Below are positions 1 through 8,490 of a stretch of DNA of 64,000 nt, piece after piece; within the stretch, counting starts at the first letter, position 1; every line of letters starts with the position of its first letter. Under the pieces are notes generated by a model that was not told the origin of the DNA, did not search any database, and was given only the letters and a program-made list of their open reading frames with translations. Location: NCBI GenBank assembly GCA_963669295.1, contig OY769938.1:4526001-4590000 (forward strand). The letters run 5' to 3'. Source of the stretch: G963669295 sp963669295 (GTDB lineage: Bacteria; Bacteroidota; Bacteroidia; Flavobacteriales_D; CALLUQ01). A program made the translations under genes and the position numbers.

Positions 1-2
1 CC

Positions 3-758
3 AGTACCATCGTAGCTCCTAACGATCAGGTTACGGTTGGTGGTGATTTGTGTTTTGTAACGCAAAATGCCATTACCATTAACGATCCTTTAGGTCAAAA
101 TGATGTGGATGGAGGAACTACCACATTGCGTTCTGATGTAATCGATTTAACAGGATATACCAACCCAACGTTTACTTATTATCGTTGGTACATTAACAAT
201 CCACCTTCAGGAGCTAACCCTGGGGCAGACTGGTGGCAAGTACAAATTAGTGACGATGGCGGCAATACCTGGACCAAGGTAGAAGACACAAAGGTTTCGG
301 ACAGAAGCTGGAGAAGGTACGCTTTCCGCGTGATGGATTATGTGAACATTACCAACCAGGTGATGCTAAAGTTCAATGTATCGGATAGCACTCGTCCTGG
401 ACAGTACCTCGATGGAGGTAGCCTTGTGGAGGCTGGTTTGGATGAAATCATGGTGTGGGATAAAGGCATTCCTACCTCGGTAATGGAAGAAGAAGGCAAT
501 CATGTACACTTTGGTGTTTACCCGAATCCTGCCAGCGATGTGCTAAACGCTACGTTTGAGTTAGAGCAATCGGTTAATGTAACAGTTGAAGTATACAATA
601 CTATTGGCGAATTGGTGGTGTTGGCTCCTAAAGGGGTATTGGCAACAGGGCAGCATCAGTTGCAATTGACTACTGGGGATCTTACTCCTGGAATATACAT
701 GGTGAACTTACTGGTAGGTGAGCAACGCTATGTAGAGCGTGTTACCGTTGTTAAATAA
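3..758 (+). CDS. Secreted protein with type A T9SS sorting domain (5' partial)
   Basis: The frame is open from the left edge, so the N-terminus and any catalytic domain lie outside the window; the TTG at 48 is internal. The visible part has a jelly-roll-like stretch rich in Trp, Tyr and Asp (a 'DWWQVQISDDGG' segment) of the kind that often follows a protease or hydrolase domain in Bacteroidota. The last ~80 residues are a typical type A sorting domain: 'VYPNPASD' opening, a hydrophobic beta-sandwich, 'LTPGIYMVNL', and a short basic end. Known for the family: the tail directs export through the type IX system and is removed at the outer membrane. The enzymatic role cannot be determined from this fragment. 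Confidence 0.85.
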   Translation, partial: STIVAPNDQVTVGGDLCFVTQNAITINDPLGQNDVDGGTTTLRSDVIDLTGYTNPTFTYYRWYINNPPSGANPGADWWQVQISDDGGNTWTKVEDTKVSDRSWRRYAFRVMDYVNITNQVMLKFNVSDSTRPGQYLDGGSLVEAGLDEIMVWDKGIPTSVMEEEGNHVHFGVYPNPASDVLNATFELEQSVNVTVEVYNTIGELVVLAPKGVLATGQHQLQLTTGDLTPGIYMVNLLVGEQRYVERVTVVK

Positions 759-772
759 AATATACTTGAAAC

Positions 773-805
773 AAAAAAGCCCTGCCGCATGGCAGGGCTT
801 TTTTT
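773..805. terminator. Bidirectional intrinsic terminator
   Basis: An 8-bp perfect stem GCCCTGCC/GGCAGGGC with loop GCAT has an A-run on its left and a run of seven T on its right. It can stop transcription from the T9SS gene on the plus strand and from the dihydroorotase-like gene on the minus strand. Confidence 0.9.
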
Positions 806-817
806 ATGGATTATTTT

Positions 818-2086
818 CTAGTTTAATAACAGCTGATTGTTGTTGATTACACCCAGCACTTTGCCAGTAAATGTTGTTCCAACAAAGGGAGTGTTTTTCG
901 ACTTTGATCGTAGGTCATTCTCTCCAAATACCCATTCTTGATTAGGGTTGAAAAGGGTGATATTGGCTGTAGCTCCTTCTTTAATAGTGGGTACTTCCAT
1001 TTGCAGTATGGTGCGTGGATTGATGGCCAATTTTTGCACCAATTCATCTTGAGAAAGGGCACCATTTACTCCAGTGTTCAATGCTGCATAGGCCGTTTCC
1101 AATCCGATGATGCCAAATGCAGCTCGATCGAACTCACATTTCTTATGTTCTTCATCTTCCGGTGTATGGTCGGAAGAGATGGCATCGATGGTACCATCTT
1201 TTAATCCTTCAATCAATGCTTTGATGTCGTTGTTGGTACGCAATGGAGGCATGACCTTGTAATTGGAATCAAACTCTTCCAGTACGGTATCGTCGAGCAG
1301 CAGTTGATGGGCTGCTACCTCGGCAGTAATTTGTTGCCCTTTGGCTTTTGCTTCACGAATAAGTGCCACACTTTTGGCAGTAGATATGGTACAGAAGTGC
1401 AACTTAGCATCGGTATATTCAGTGAGAAAGATGTCGCGGGCTACATGCAGTTCTTCTGCAAGGGCAGGAATGCCTTTCAGTCCCAGTCGGGTACCAGAGG
1501 CTCCTTCATTCATCTGTCCGTTTTTTGCCATGTTCTCATCGTGCGGAAAGCTGATGATTAGTCCATCGAAGTTTTTGGCATACATCAGCGCCCGGGTCAT
1601 TACTCCTGCACTTGCAACAGCATGTTTATCGTCGGTAAAGGCTTTGGCACCTGCATTGTGCATGTCGTACATTTCTGCAATTTCTTTGCCTTCCAGGTTG
1701 TTGGATAGTGCTCCGGCAGGGTATACATCTACAATGGCTCCTGCCGCTTTGTTAATGACATATTCAACGTCGGCTTTTTTATCGATGGGTGGTTCGGTAG
1801 AAGGCATTACCATCACGCCGGTAAACCCACCTGCAGCAGCAGCATTCACCCCGCTGGTAAGGTCTTCTTTATATTCGTGCCCGGGATCTCGGAAGTTAAC
1901 ATGCAAATCGAACCAACCGGGAGAGGCGTGCAGCCCATCTCCTGTTACTACTTCTGCGTTAGCAGGAGCTTCCAGGCTAGTGCCAATTTTAGTAATGATG
2001 CCGTTGCTAATGATTACATCGCATTGCTGCCCGTTGTTCGGCGCGTTGGGGTCAACAATGGTAACCGATTTTAATAATACATCCAT
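818..2086 (-). CDS. Dihydroorotase-like protein, probably catalytically inactive
   Basis: A 422-residue amidohydrolase-fold protein of the multifunctional-type dihydroorotase family, which normally closes carbamoyl-aspartate to dihydroorotate in pyrimidine synthesis. The family frame is clear: 'SPGWFDLHV', 'GLKGIPALAEELHVARD', 'YKVMPPLR', 'FGIIGLETAY', 'NTPFVG'. Several metal or catalytic positions are changed. The HxH motif reads H62-V-N64, the usual CHIST reads CTIST (T233), PHHL reads AHQL (258-261 region), and DHAPH reads DHTPE (306-310). Asp and His of the last motif remain. Non-catalytic dihydroorotase homologues that support aspartate carbamoyltransferase are known in other bacteria; that role is an inference here. 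Its ATG abuts the stop codon of the BatA-like gene, so the two are probably translationally coupled. Confidence 0.85.
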   Translation of the reverse strand: MDVLLKSVTIVDPNAPNNGQQCDVIISNGIITKIGTSLEAPANAEVVTGDGLHASPGWFDLHVNFRDPGHEYKEDLTSGVNAAAAGGFTGVMVMPSTEPPIDKKADVEYVINKAAGAIVDVYPAGALSNNLEGKEIAEMYDMHNAGAKAFTDDKHAVASAGVMTRALMYAKNFDGLIISFPHDENMAKNGQMNEGASGTRLGLKGIPALAEELHVARDIFLTEYTDAKLHFCTISTAKSVALIREAKAKGQQITAEVAAHQLLLDDTVLEEFDSNYKVMPPLRTNNDIKALIEGLKDGTIDAISSDHTPEDEEHKKCEFDRAAFGIIGLETAYAALNTGVNGALSQDELVQKLAINPRTILQMEVPTIKEGATANITLFNPNQEWVFGENDLRSKSKNTPFVGTTFTGKVLGVINNNQLLLN

Positions 2087-4147
2087 TTATTTCCAGAACT
2101 TTAACAGTAGTATTTCAAATGCCAAAAATAATAATGCAAGGAAGATACAATGCCTCCAGTATTTTTTATCTTGAATTTCGGTTAAGCTTAACGATATTCC
2201 TCCATCAGATGAAGAGAGCACCGTTACCTGGCTCAACCCGTATTTTTGCACTTCTGCCGTAAGGTTTTGCACCTCGTCGTTTTCCTCAAACACCGCTAAT
2301 TCCGATTCGGTTCGTTGGTAGTTAAACCCTAAACCGCTAATGTCTTGATTGCCCGACTTCAACAAGTAATTGCCTGCATCTCGCACCTGGCCATGTAAGA
2401 AAATGTTTGTTTTTCCTCCAATGTGTTGGTGTTCGGGCCAAATGTTAAACTCAGAAGCAGTGTGTAGTATGTTGAAGGTTTCGCCAGCCATTTTTACATT
2501 ATTCAACTGCACTGCATCATTTTTACCAATGGTATAGTACAGTCGGGTAGAAGGGAGGCTGAATTCAGCAATGCGGAGCATGGAGGCCACAAAGATAGCG
2601 TGGCGGGTGAAGTTGCTGAACTCGCTGCTCAGCGGCACTGCCGATAAATATACCTTGCCCTTACTGTGGTCGTACTTGCTCAAAAAGGCATCTCCATTTT
2701 GTAGGCGCAACAAGTGCTCTTCGTTAGAACGTACGTTTTGGGCTATTTTGTAGTGACTATTGGCCACCGGTAAGTCGAGGTTCTTCGGAATTTTTTCAAA
2801 GATGTTTTGATACAGTTGGTGCTCCAGGTTGATGCTGGCTACCTTGTTATTGAAAGTATCGAGACTCATGTAGTTGTTAATTCCCAGGAGCAATGCAAAT
2901 TCGCGGTAGGCTCCATAGTCGATAGTAGTTGCAGGAAATACGATGAGGCTACCACCATTTTCTACAAACTTGTTCAACTCTTGTGCCAGCCCGGAGGAAA
3001 TGGATTGCAGCTCATTTAAAATCACCAGGTTGTAGTTGGCTAAGCTGCTGTAGTCAATGTTACTTTCAGCCGATTCTTTGTAAGTGTAAAACTCATCGCC
3101 ACTAAACAGCGATCGTATAACACCACCAGAAGTATCCACCACGTTTTTGGAGTTGATGGCATACACGGGAATTTTATTGGCCACTTCGTACGAGAAGTAA
3201 AAGTGGTCGTCGAATGTAATGGGGTAATCGGTAATGGAGATTTCGGCATGTTGAATGCCAGCAATCATGTTGGAAAAAAACAGGGTAGTATCGGTATAGG
3301 TTTGCGGTTCTACATTGAAGGTGCCAATGGCTTTTTGTTGCTCGTTGATGGTGAGCTTTATAGGCACGTTTTCAAACGCCTTGTCGGAAGTGTTGGCAAT
3401 ACGAACCGTTAACTCTTCTTGCTGGTTAATTTGTCGTACCGGTGTTTTAAACCAAATGGTATCGATGTAAAGGTTGGCAGCAGCTTCGGCTTGTATAGGA
3501 ATAAGGGTAATGTTAACAGAAGAATCTTGATTTACCTCGCTGAGGTCAGTTACGCTGCGCTGAAAGTCGGAAAGCAGGTAGCTGTTGTGCACTTTAGCAT
3601 CGGCATTGGCAAGGGCATCGTATTGTCGGGTAACCACTTCCGAAATATTGCGCCCTGCTGGACTTATGGCAATTTCATCTACCATGGCAATGAATTCATC
3701 GCGGTTGTACATGCGCTGATGTTTGCCTTCAAAGTCGTTGGTGATCAACTGAAATTGATCGGTGGGCTTATGCACCTCGGCAATTTCTATGGCTTGTTTT
3801 TTTGCTACTTCTAGCAATGGTCCGTTTTTGTTTACGGCATCCATACTAAAAGAATTATCGATGTAAATGGAAACGGCCTTGGTGCCTATAATGGCCTTGC
3901 TGTTATCGGCAGGGATGAAAGGTTGTGCAAAAGCAAATACCATGAAGGTAATGGCCAGCAATCGCATGAGCAATACCAGCAGGTGTTTTAGCTTCGACTT
4001 GGATTGTGTTTCTTGCTTAACTTCCTTTAGAAAACGAACGTTGGTGAAGTACACCCGTTTGAACTTCCTGAAATTAAAGAGGTGAATAATAATTGGAACC
4101 GCCAGCGCAGCTAGAAAATAGAGGAATTCTGGGTAGGCGAATTTCAT
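2087..4147 (-). CDS. BatA-like membrane protein with VWA-type domain
   Basis: A 686-residue protein with the N-terminal double-transmembrane 'BatA' anchor: residues ~1-25 hold 'FLYFLAALAVPIIIHLFNFRKFKRV', split here as FLYFLAALAVPIIIHLF and NFRKFKRV, and ~55-75 form a second helix. A VWA-like segment follows with a MIDAS-type DxSxS ('IDNSFSM', ~95). A long periplasmic region follows, and a single C-terminal transmembrane helix ends in 'LLKFWK'. Family members are Bacteroidota inner-membrane proteins linked to the aerotolerance (Bat) set, but no other bat gene is in the window, so the partner is unknown. It lies directly upstream of, and abuts, the dihydroorotase-like gene. Confidence 0.85.
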   Translation of the reverse strand: MKFAYPEFLYFLAALAVPIIIHLFNFRKFKRVYFTNVRFLKEVKQETQSKSKLKHLLVLLMRLLAITFMVFAFAQPFIPADNSKAIIGTKAVSIYIDNSFSMDAVNKNGPLLEVAKKQAIEIAEVHKPTDQFQLITNDFEGKHQRMYNRDEFIAMVDEIAISPAGRNISEVVTRQYDALANADAKVHNSYLLSDFQRSVTDLSEVNQDSSVNITLIPIQAEAAANLYIDTIWFKTPVRQINQQEELTVRIANTSDKAFENVPIKLTINEQQKAIGTFNVEPQTYTDTTLFFSNMIAGIQHAEISITDYPITFDDHFYFSYEVANKIPVYAINSKNVVDTSGGVIRSLFSGDEFYTYKESAESNIDYSSLANYNLVILNELQSISSGLAQELNKFVENGGSLIVFPATTIDYGAYREFALLLGINNYMSLDTFNNKVASINLEHQLYQNIFEKIPKNLDLPVANSHYKIAQNVRSNEEHLLRLQNGDAFLSKYDHSKGKVYLSAVPLSSEFSNFTRHAIFVASMLRIAEFSLPSTRLYYTIGKNDAVQLNNVKMAGETFNILHTASEFNIWPEHQHIGGKTNIFLHGQVRDAGNYLLKSGNQDISGLGFNYQRTESELAVFEENDEVQNLTAEVQKYGLSQVTVLSSSDGGISLSLTEIQDKKYWRHCIFLALLFLAFEILLLKFWK

Positions 4148-4316
4148 TAAAAGTCAAAGATAAATTAAAAAAACAATATGGTGGAAAGAATGCTTTTCCT
4201 TTGCTAAGAAATTAACGCAAAAAAACATCAATATTGTTTACCACCAACACCATATGGTACACTTTATCCACTTTTTTGTTCATGTTTTTGTATCTTCCTC
4301 ATCAATTTAGCCCCTT

Positions 4317-5057
4317 ATGAAAAAGATTGCTTTAACCGCTATGGCTGCCATTGCCTTATTGGCTTGTGGCACCAATACCGAACTGGAAGTTGAACAAGAA
4401 CCCATCACCGATACTGTTGTTGTAGAAGAACCTTCAAAAGAAATTGTTGTAGATGATGATGCCATTGCTACTTTTTTAGCATCGTTTGAATTGATGCAGG
4501 TAGATAACCTTAAATTAACACCAGATCTTTGTGATGAAACGGAAGGGAGTGCTTATAAAGGTACGTTGTTGGATCCTGAGCAATACGTGCAATTTTTACA
4601 GCCCGACCCCGAAAATGTAGCTGATGGCATGTTTGGCTTTTTTATGAATTCGGAAGCGTTTGGAAGCAAAAAGTTTATTGTTAACGACACTTTCACAGGA
4701 TTGATGGTGCGTGTGCCTACCGAATTGTATGGTCAGGCTTTGTACCTCTGGTTGTTCAACCATGAAGCAGGCCAATTGGTAAGTGCCACCTTGTTAACAG
4801 TGGATGAAGGCGATGCTGGCGATTCTCATTCCACTTATTCGTTGATACTCTCAGGCAATGGGAGCCTCACCGTACTCTCGGATGTAAGTACCAGTACCCC
4901 TAAATCGGATGAACAGTTGGAAGAAGAAGGGTTAGAGCCTTATGCTGGCGATTGGTTGGATTGGGAGTATTGGGTAGAGTACCACCATTTAACAGCCAAT
5001 GGATTAGAAGAGGTTGCGCGCACCGAGTCGGATACTACAGGGCTTATGCCACGTTAA
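4317..5057 (+). CDS. Predicted lipoprotein, unknown function
   Basis: A 246-residue protein starting MKK with a short hydrophobic stretch and lipobox LLAC (Cys ~17). An acidic, Glu/Val/Thr-rich linker (~18-50) precedes a ~200-residue globular domain. I recognise no family motif. It has its own upstream gap of ~170 bp, divergent from the BatA-like gene, so it probably has its own promoter. It is followed 112 bp later by the PorT-like barrel gene on the same strand. Confidence 0.8.
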   Translation: MKKIALTAMAAIALLACGTNTELEVEQEPITDTVVVEEPSKEIVVDDDAIATFLASFELMQVDNLKLTPDLCDETEGSAYKGTLLDPEQYVQFLQPDPENVADGMFGFFMNSEAFGSKKFIVNDTFTGLMVRVPTELYGQALYLWLFNHEAGQLVSATLLTVDEGDAGDSHSTYSLILSGNGSLTVLSDVSTSTPKSDEQLEEEGLEPYAGDWLDWEYWVEYHHLTANGLEEVARTESDTTGLMPR

Positions 5058-5169
5058 TCATCAACAATAAAAGCACCAGGTTTTCGTTATACTGACGAAA
5101 CCAATACTTCCCTATAGCACGATTTTACTTTTACGATTGCTGTTTATTGTTTAATTAAAATCAAATGCT

Positions 5170-5835
5170 ATGAAAAGAACCATTTCGGTGACTGCATTTG
5201 TTCTGCTGAATCTTTTCACTTTTGCTCAAGACAACCAGGAAATTCCGCCAACTAATGTTGCTAAGAAGGCTCTTTATGGATTTAGTTGTGGGTACAATGC
5301 TTCTAAATTAACTCTGGATGAAGTTGGAACGTATTGTGTATCGCCCATTAATGGGTATGGCATTAATCTGGGAGTGGTCATGGATTATCATTTAACGCCT
5401 ACCGTATTTCTTAATCCGGATGCGCGGTTGGTATTTCATCGCGGTAAGCTTATTTATGAGACTGCCTCCAGGCCGTTGGAAGTGGAAGTAGAAACGGAAG
5501 TTACCAATGTGGAGTTTTCCTTGCATATTGGCTATAAGTTAAAAGGAAAGAAATGCCGACCGTATGTTTTGGCTGGCCCTAATTTCAAGGTCAATACAAT
5601 TTCTGAAGAGGAGTTAAACCCCAATCAAATACATATGAAAATGCAACCTCATGATTTGGCTACAGATATAGGGGCAGGAATGGTAATTTCATTACCACAT
5701 TTTGTTATAGCTCCGGAATTAAGGTATTCGATTGGAATGGTAGATATCAATGGGAGTTCCGCCTACTTTTACAATACCTCTATTGCCAATCTTAGGCGTA
5801 ACAGCTTAATGGTGATTCTTAATTTTAAGGGGTAA
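5170..5835 (+). CDS. PorT-like outer-membrane beta-barrel protein
   Basis: A 221-residue protein with a signal peptide ending 'FTFAQ' (~20), then alternating hydrophobic/polar strands typical of an eight-stranded outer-membrane barrel ending in hydrophobic residues. The central pattern 'VEFSLHIGYKLKGKK' and 'RPYVLAGPNFKVN' resembles PorT, an outer-membrane component needed for type IX secretion in Bacteroidota. The match rests on remembered family pattern only, so a generic 'OMP_b-brl_2' barrel is the alternative. The T9SS cargo encoded in the same window fits a PorT role but does not prove it. Confidence 0.65.
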   Translation: MKRTISVTAFVLLNLFTFAQDNQEIPPTNVAKKALYGFSCGYNASKLTLDEVGTYCVSPINGYGINLGVVMDYHLTPTVFLNPDARLVFHRGKLIYETASRPLEVEVETEVTNVEFSLHIGYKLKGKKCRPYVLAGPNFKVNTISEEELNPNQIHMKMQPHDLATDIGAGMVISLPHFVIAPELRYSIGMVDINGSSAYFYNTSIANLRRNSLMVILNFKG

Positions 5836-5857
5836 ACGCTTTATCCTTTCCTGGTGA

Positions 5858-5894
5858 AAAGCCTGCTTTGGTACTTTGGTATCGGGCAGGCTTT
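5858..5894. terminator. Probable bidirectional terminator
   Basis: A 9-bp perfect stem AAAGCCTGC/GCAGGCTTT with a 19-nt loop sits between the convergent PorT-like gene and the DHFR/RibD-like gene. The flanking A and T runs are short. Its right arm overlaps the last two bases of the minus-strand stop codon. Confidence 0.6.
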
Positions 5895-6405
5895 ATTCTT
5901 TTAAGAGCGTTACAATCACCATCCCGCTGCTGTACTGTTGCGTGTTCACGGTTTTAAATGAGGTGATGTTTGCTCCTTCGGCAAACACAGGGACGCCACT
6001 GCCCAACACCGTAGGATGAATGGCACAAACGATCTCATCAATCAAACCGACATTGAGTAGTGTGGTATTGAGTTGGCCACCGCCTACCAACCAAATGTGT
6101 TGCCCTGGTTGCTGTTGTAATTCCTTTACAAACGATACCGGATCGTCGGTAATGAATTGTACGTTTTCGGTATCCATAAGGTTTAAACTACGGGTGAATA
6201 CGTAGTTGGTTTTATCGGGGTAGGGGAAGTCGCCAAACGTGAGTATTTTCTGGTAGGTTAAACGCCCCATTAAAGTAGTGTCGATGCTGGCATAAAAGTC
6301 GGTGTAGCCATAATCCTGATCGTGAAACAGCCAATCAATTTCTTCATTCGGTCCGGCAATGAATCCATCGAGGCTGGTGGCGATGTAAAGTTTTACCTTT
6401 CTCAT
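5893..6405 (-). CDS. Dihydrofolate reductase/RibD C-terminal family reductase
   Basis: A 170-residue protein beginning 'MRKVKLYIATSLDGFIAG', the signature start of the RibD_C/YyaP group of NADPH-dependent reductases. 'TLMGRLTYQKILTFG', 'IWLVGGGQLNTTLL' and 'LIDEIVCAIHPTVLGSGVPVF' are the other conserved blocks, and the GGG motif lies in the nucleotide-binding loop. The physiological substrate of the stand-alone proteins is usually unknown. It overlaps ywbE by 4 bp (ATGA), so the two are co-translated. Confidence 0.9.
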   Translation of the reverse strand: MRKVKLYIATSLDGFIAGPNEEIDWLFHDQDYGYTDFYASIDTTLMGRLTYQKILTFGDFPYPDKTNYVFTRSLNLMDTENVQFITDDPVSFVKELQQQPGQHIWLVGGGQLNTTLLNVGLIDEIVCAIHPTVLGSGVPVFAEGANITSFKTVNTQQYSSGMVIVTLLKE

Positions 6406-6602
6406 TCTTCTTCAATAATTTCTTTTACCCGTCCTATTTGCCCATCTTCTAACCGCACCTTAATGCCGTGTGTGTGTTTAGGAGCTTTGGTTAGAATGTC
6501 TTTTACAAATCCGTGGGTTAGTGTGCCAGAGCGTTGATCTTTTTTCAATACAATCATAACTTCCAACCCCGGGTAGATGTTGCTGCGTAATGTTCCTTCC
6601 AT
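6402..6602 (-). CDS. ywbE: YwbE family protein
   Basis: A small protein of ~66 residues closely matching the YwbE family, with 'RSNIYPGLEVMIVLKKDQR', 'GFVKDILTKAPKHTHGIKV' and 'RLEDGQIGRV'. It is predicted to be a KOW/SH3-like beta-barrel of unknown role. I chose the ATG at 6602 because it aligns with the usual family start; a TTG four codons upstream (6614) is possible. Its stop overlaps the start of the downstream reductase gene. Confidence 0.88.
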   Translation of the reverse strand: MEGTLRSNIYPGLEVMIVLKKDQRSGTLTHGFVKDILTKAPKHTHGIKVRLEDGQIGRVKEIIEEE

Positions 6603-6666
6603 AATGCCTTTCAAATGCAGTTTTATTTGCAGAACAAAGTAAGAAAATTGCTCGAATTAATGGCTT

Positions 6667-7293
6667 CTATTCGTAGTACAAAACATAGCCAATTTTTGAT
6701 CCAAGAGAAGTGCGTGTTGGAGTTCCACTGTATAGCAGGCGCCCGTTTTCATCAAGGGGAAAGGAGAATTGGTATACTGTACCGCCAAATTGTTGGTAGC
6801 TGAATACAATGAGTTGTTGATTGATTACAGTGGGCTTGTTGATGCGTTGTTCCGCCTCAGTACTTAATTTTTTTCCAGTATGGGGCACGTCCCCTTCACT
6901 TTCCTGGTCCAATGCATACCCGTCAATGTCTGAGAGGCTGGAGATTATTTTGCCGCTATGGCTTTTGTACAACAGCTCTTGTATCACTACCAGTTGATCT
7001 GGGAGTTCATCTTCAAGGCCATAGGCGGTCCACAGCCATGGAATGCTGGCCGGTTGAACAAAGTCTTCATGAAATACCAGGTATTTCATGAATAGGCAAG
7101 GGTCGAAGTCTTTGGTACATGCTCCGACAAAATGTGTTTTAGTGAGGTATTTATCGGGCATGGATCGGATGCGGAAGTTGTTCGGATCTTTTCCTTCTTT
7201 CTTGAAGTAGGCTTTTACTGCATGAATGGCTTCATCTTGTGCTGAGCCATTAAAGGAGAGTGTGCTTATCAATATTATTAGCAGTAATCGCAT
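6667..7293 (-). CDS. Exported hypothetical protein
   Basis: A 208-residue protein with a signal peptide ending 'FNGSAQ' (~19), then a region with 'HAVKAYFKKEGKDPNNFRI' that looks like a small alpha/beta domain, and two Cys (~57 and ~65). The name and substrate are not recognisable. It is a stand-alone minus-strand gene, 65 bp upstream of ywbE. Confidence 0.75.
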   Translation of the reverse strand: MRLLLIILISTLSFNGSAQDEAIHAVKAYFKKEGKDPNNFRIRSMPDKYLTKTHFVGACTKDFDPCLFMKYLVFHEDFVQPASIPWLWTAYGLEDELPDQLVVIQELLYKSHSGKIISSLSDIDGYALDQESEGDVPHTGKKLSTEAEQRINKPTVINQQLIVFSYQQFGGTVYQFSFPLDENGRLLYSGTPTRTSLGSKIGYVLYYE

Positions 7294-7330
7294 GCCTATT
7301 GCACCACAAAATTAGTGCCAGATAAAAGGA

Positions 7331-7717
7331 TCAATTGTTTTTTTGTGCCAGGGCAATTACATGCCCGTCAAGGTCGGAGAGGTAGCCTACACGGTCGCCC
7401 CAATCTCTTGGTGCTATGGGGGTTATTGCTGTTGCACCAGCATCGAGGGCACGTTGGTACATGGCTTCAATTTGATCGGTATAGATGTAAAGCTCACAGC
7501 GTGGGATGCCACTACCTTTGGCAGGGTGAGGGGTTTTATCGGCCAGTATTTTGGCAATGCCAGCTTCGGGCATGAGTCCCAACTTCACTTCAGGGGTCAA
7601 TTGAAATTCGGTCATTCCAGGTACATCAAGCACAGGGTCTTGTGCTAACAAGTGGGTATAGAAGTTGCGGCTGTGTTCCTGGTGCTGACAGTACAATATG
7701 ATTTCGTAGCGGGTCAT
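7331..7717 (-). CDS. VOC (glyoxalase-fold) family protein
   Basis: A 128-residue protein with the beta-alpha-beta-beta-beta pattern of vicinal oxygen chelate proteins. It has the paired halves 'EIILYCQHQEHSRNFYTHLL' (quoted as two parts: EIILYCQHQEHS, RNFYTHLL) and 'ELYIYTDQIEAMYQRALDAG', and ends 'PRDWGDRVGYLSDLDGHVIAL', the classic C-terminal PhnB/glyoxalase signature (also split in practice at DRVGYLSDLDGH). Family members include lyases, dioxygenases and antibiotic-binding proteins; the substrate is not inferable. It starts 2 bp downstream of the stop of the 7720-8466 gene, so both are probably in one transcript. Confidence 0.85.
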   Translation of the reverse strand: MTRYEIILYCQHQEHSRNFYTHLLAQDPVLDVPGMTEFQLTPEVKLGLMPEAGIAKILADKTPHPAKGSGIPRCELYIYTDQIEAMYQRALDAGATAITPIAPRDWGDRVGYLSDLDGHVIALAQKNN

Positions 7718-7719
7718 GA

Positions 7720-8466
7720 TTATTGATAAAACTCGTATTCAATGAATACATAACGCACCCGTCGTTGTTCTGGTTCTACCGATTTGTTGATGCTTCTTAC
7801 TTCAATGCGCTCTGGAAGCAAGCTTTTGTTGTAATGGTATAAGTAGTTGATGTCGGTGTAGGGGTTCCGAAATTCAATGTAAAAGATTTGTTGATTTTCG
7901 TTCAGTACTACATTGGTTTGTTCGGAAGAGATGCTGATGTTGGAGTGGCGCGCCAAAAACATGTTAGAATGATAAGCGTAGCGGTCTACACACACTGCTT
8001 TGGTTTGGTGAATGGAGTCACGCACTTGTATGGGGTGCCCATTTTCGTTGAGCTGCATACGGATGGTATGTGCCGCCCATGATTCGCCCTGGTGGCTAAC
8101 GAATACTTTTTCTTTTGGCGTTGTTTTTACTCCTTCAAACCAGGTTTGTAATTCTTTTCTTCCACCGTACGAAAGATGAAGAGAGTCGGCAAAGCAATCG
8201 TCATCGGCATAGTAGCGTTCTTGAATATGATTTATTGCACCCTCACAATTCATGTAACTGGTGTGTTTTATCCTTCGTCCTTCACGGTCAAATTCCACCT
8301 TGGTGTCGAGGCACTGATCGTTTTTATTCTCATTGGTTTCGTACAGGGAGATGGACTTGATGCGAAAGTGGGCAAAGTAATTGTTGGTACAAACTTCCCA
8401 CATATCGGTTTGTGCAAAGCCAGTGTTTACAACAAAACAAAGTAAGATGAACATGTTTATTTTCAC
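7720..8466 (-). CDS. Exported hypothetical protein
   Basis: A 248-residue protein with a signal peptide ending 'VNTGFAQ' (~19). The start is GTG at 8466, with an ATG 12 bp further in as alternative. The mature part is rich in beta-strand pattern with repeated 'EFDREGRRIKHTSYMN'-type units ('D.EGR.I....Y'), reminiscent of the toothpick/MORN-variant or RHS-like repeats seen in Bacteroidota exported proteins, and has four Cys in the first half. No definite family. It lies 2 bp upstream of the VOC gene. Confidence 0.7.
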   Translation of the reverse strand: MKINMFILLCFVVNTGFAQTDMWEVCTNNYFAHFRIKSISLYETNENKNDQCLDTKVEFDREGRRIKHTSYMNCEGAINHIQERYYADDDCFADSLHLSYGGRKELQTWFEGVKTTPKEKVFVSHQGESWAAHTIRMQLNENGHPIQVRDSIHQTKAVCVDRYAYHSNMFLARHSNISISSEQTNVVLNENQQIFYIEFRNPYTDINYLYHYNKSLLPERIEVRSINKSVEPEQRRVRYVFIEYEFYQ

Positions 8467-8490
8467 CCCACTAAGGTAAACAAGTTGTGG

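Noticed and set aside
1341..2174. 277-residue plus-strand ORF opposite the dihydroorotase-like gene
   Set aside because: Antisense shadow of a clear family gene; composition is Ser/Pro/Met-rich with no motif.
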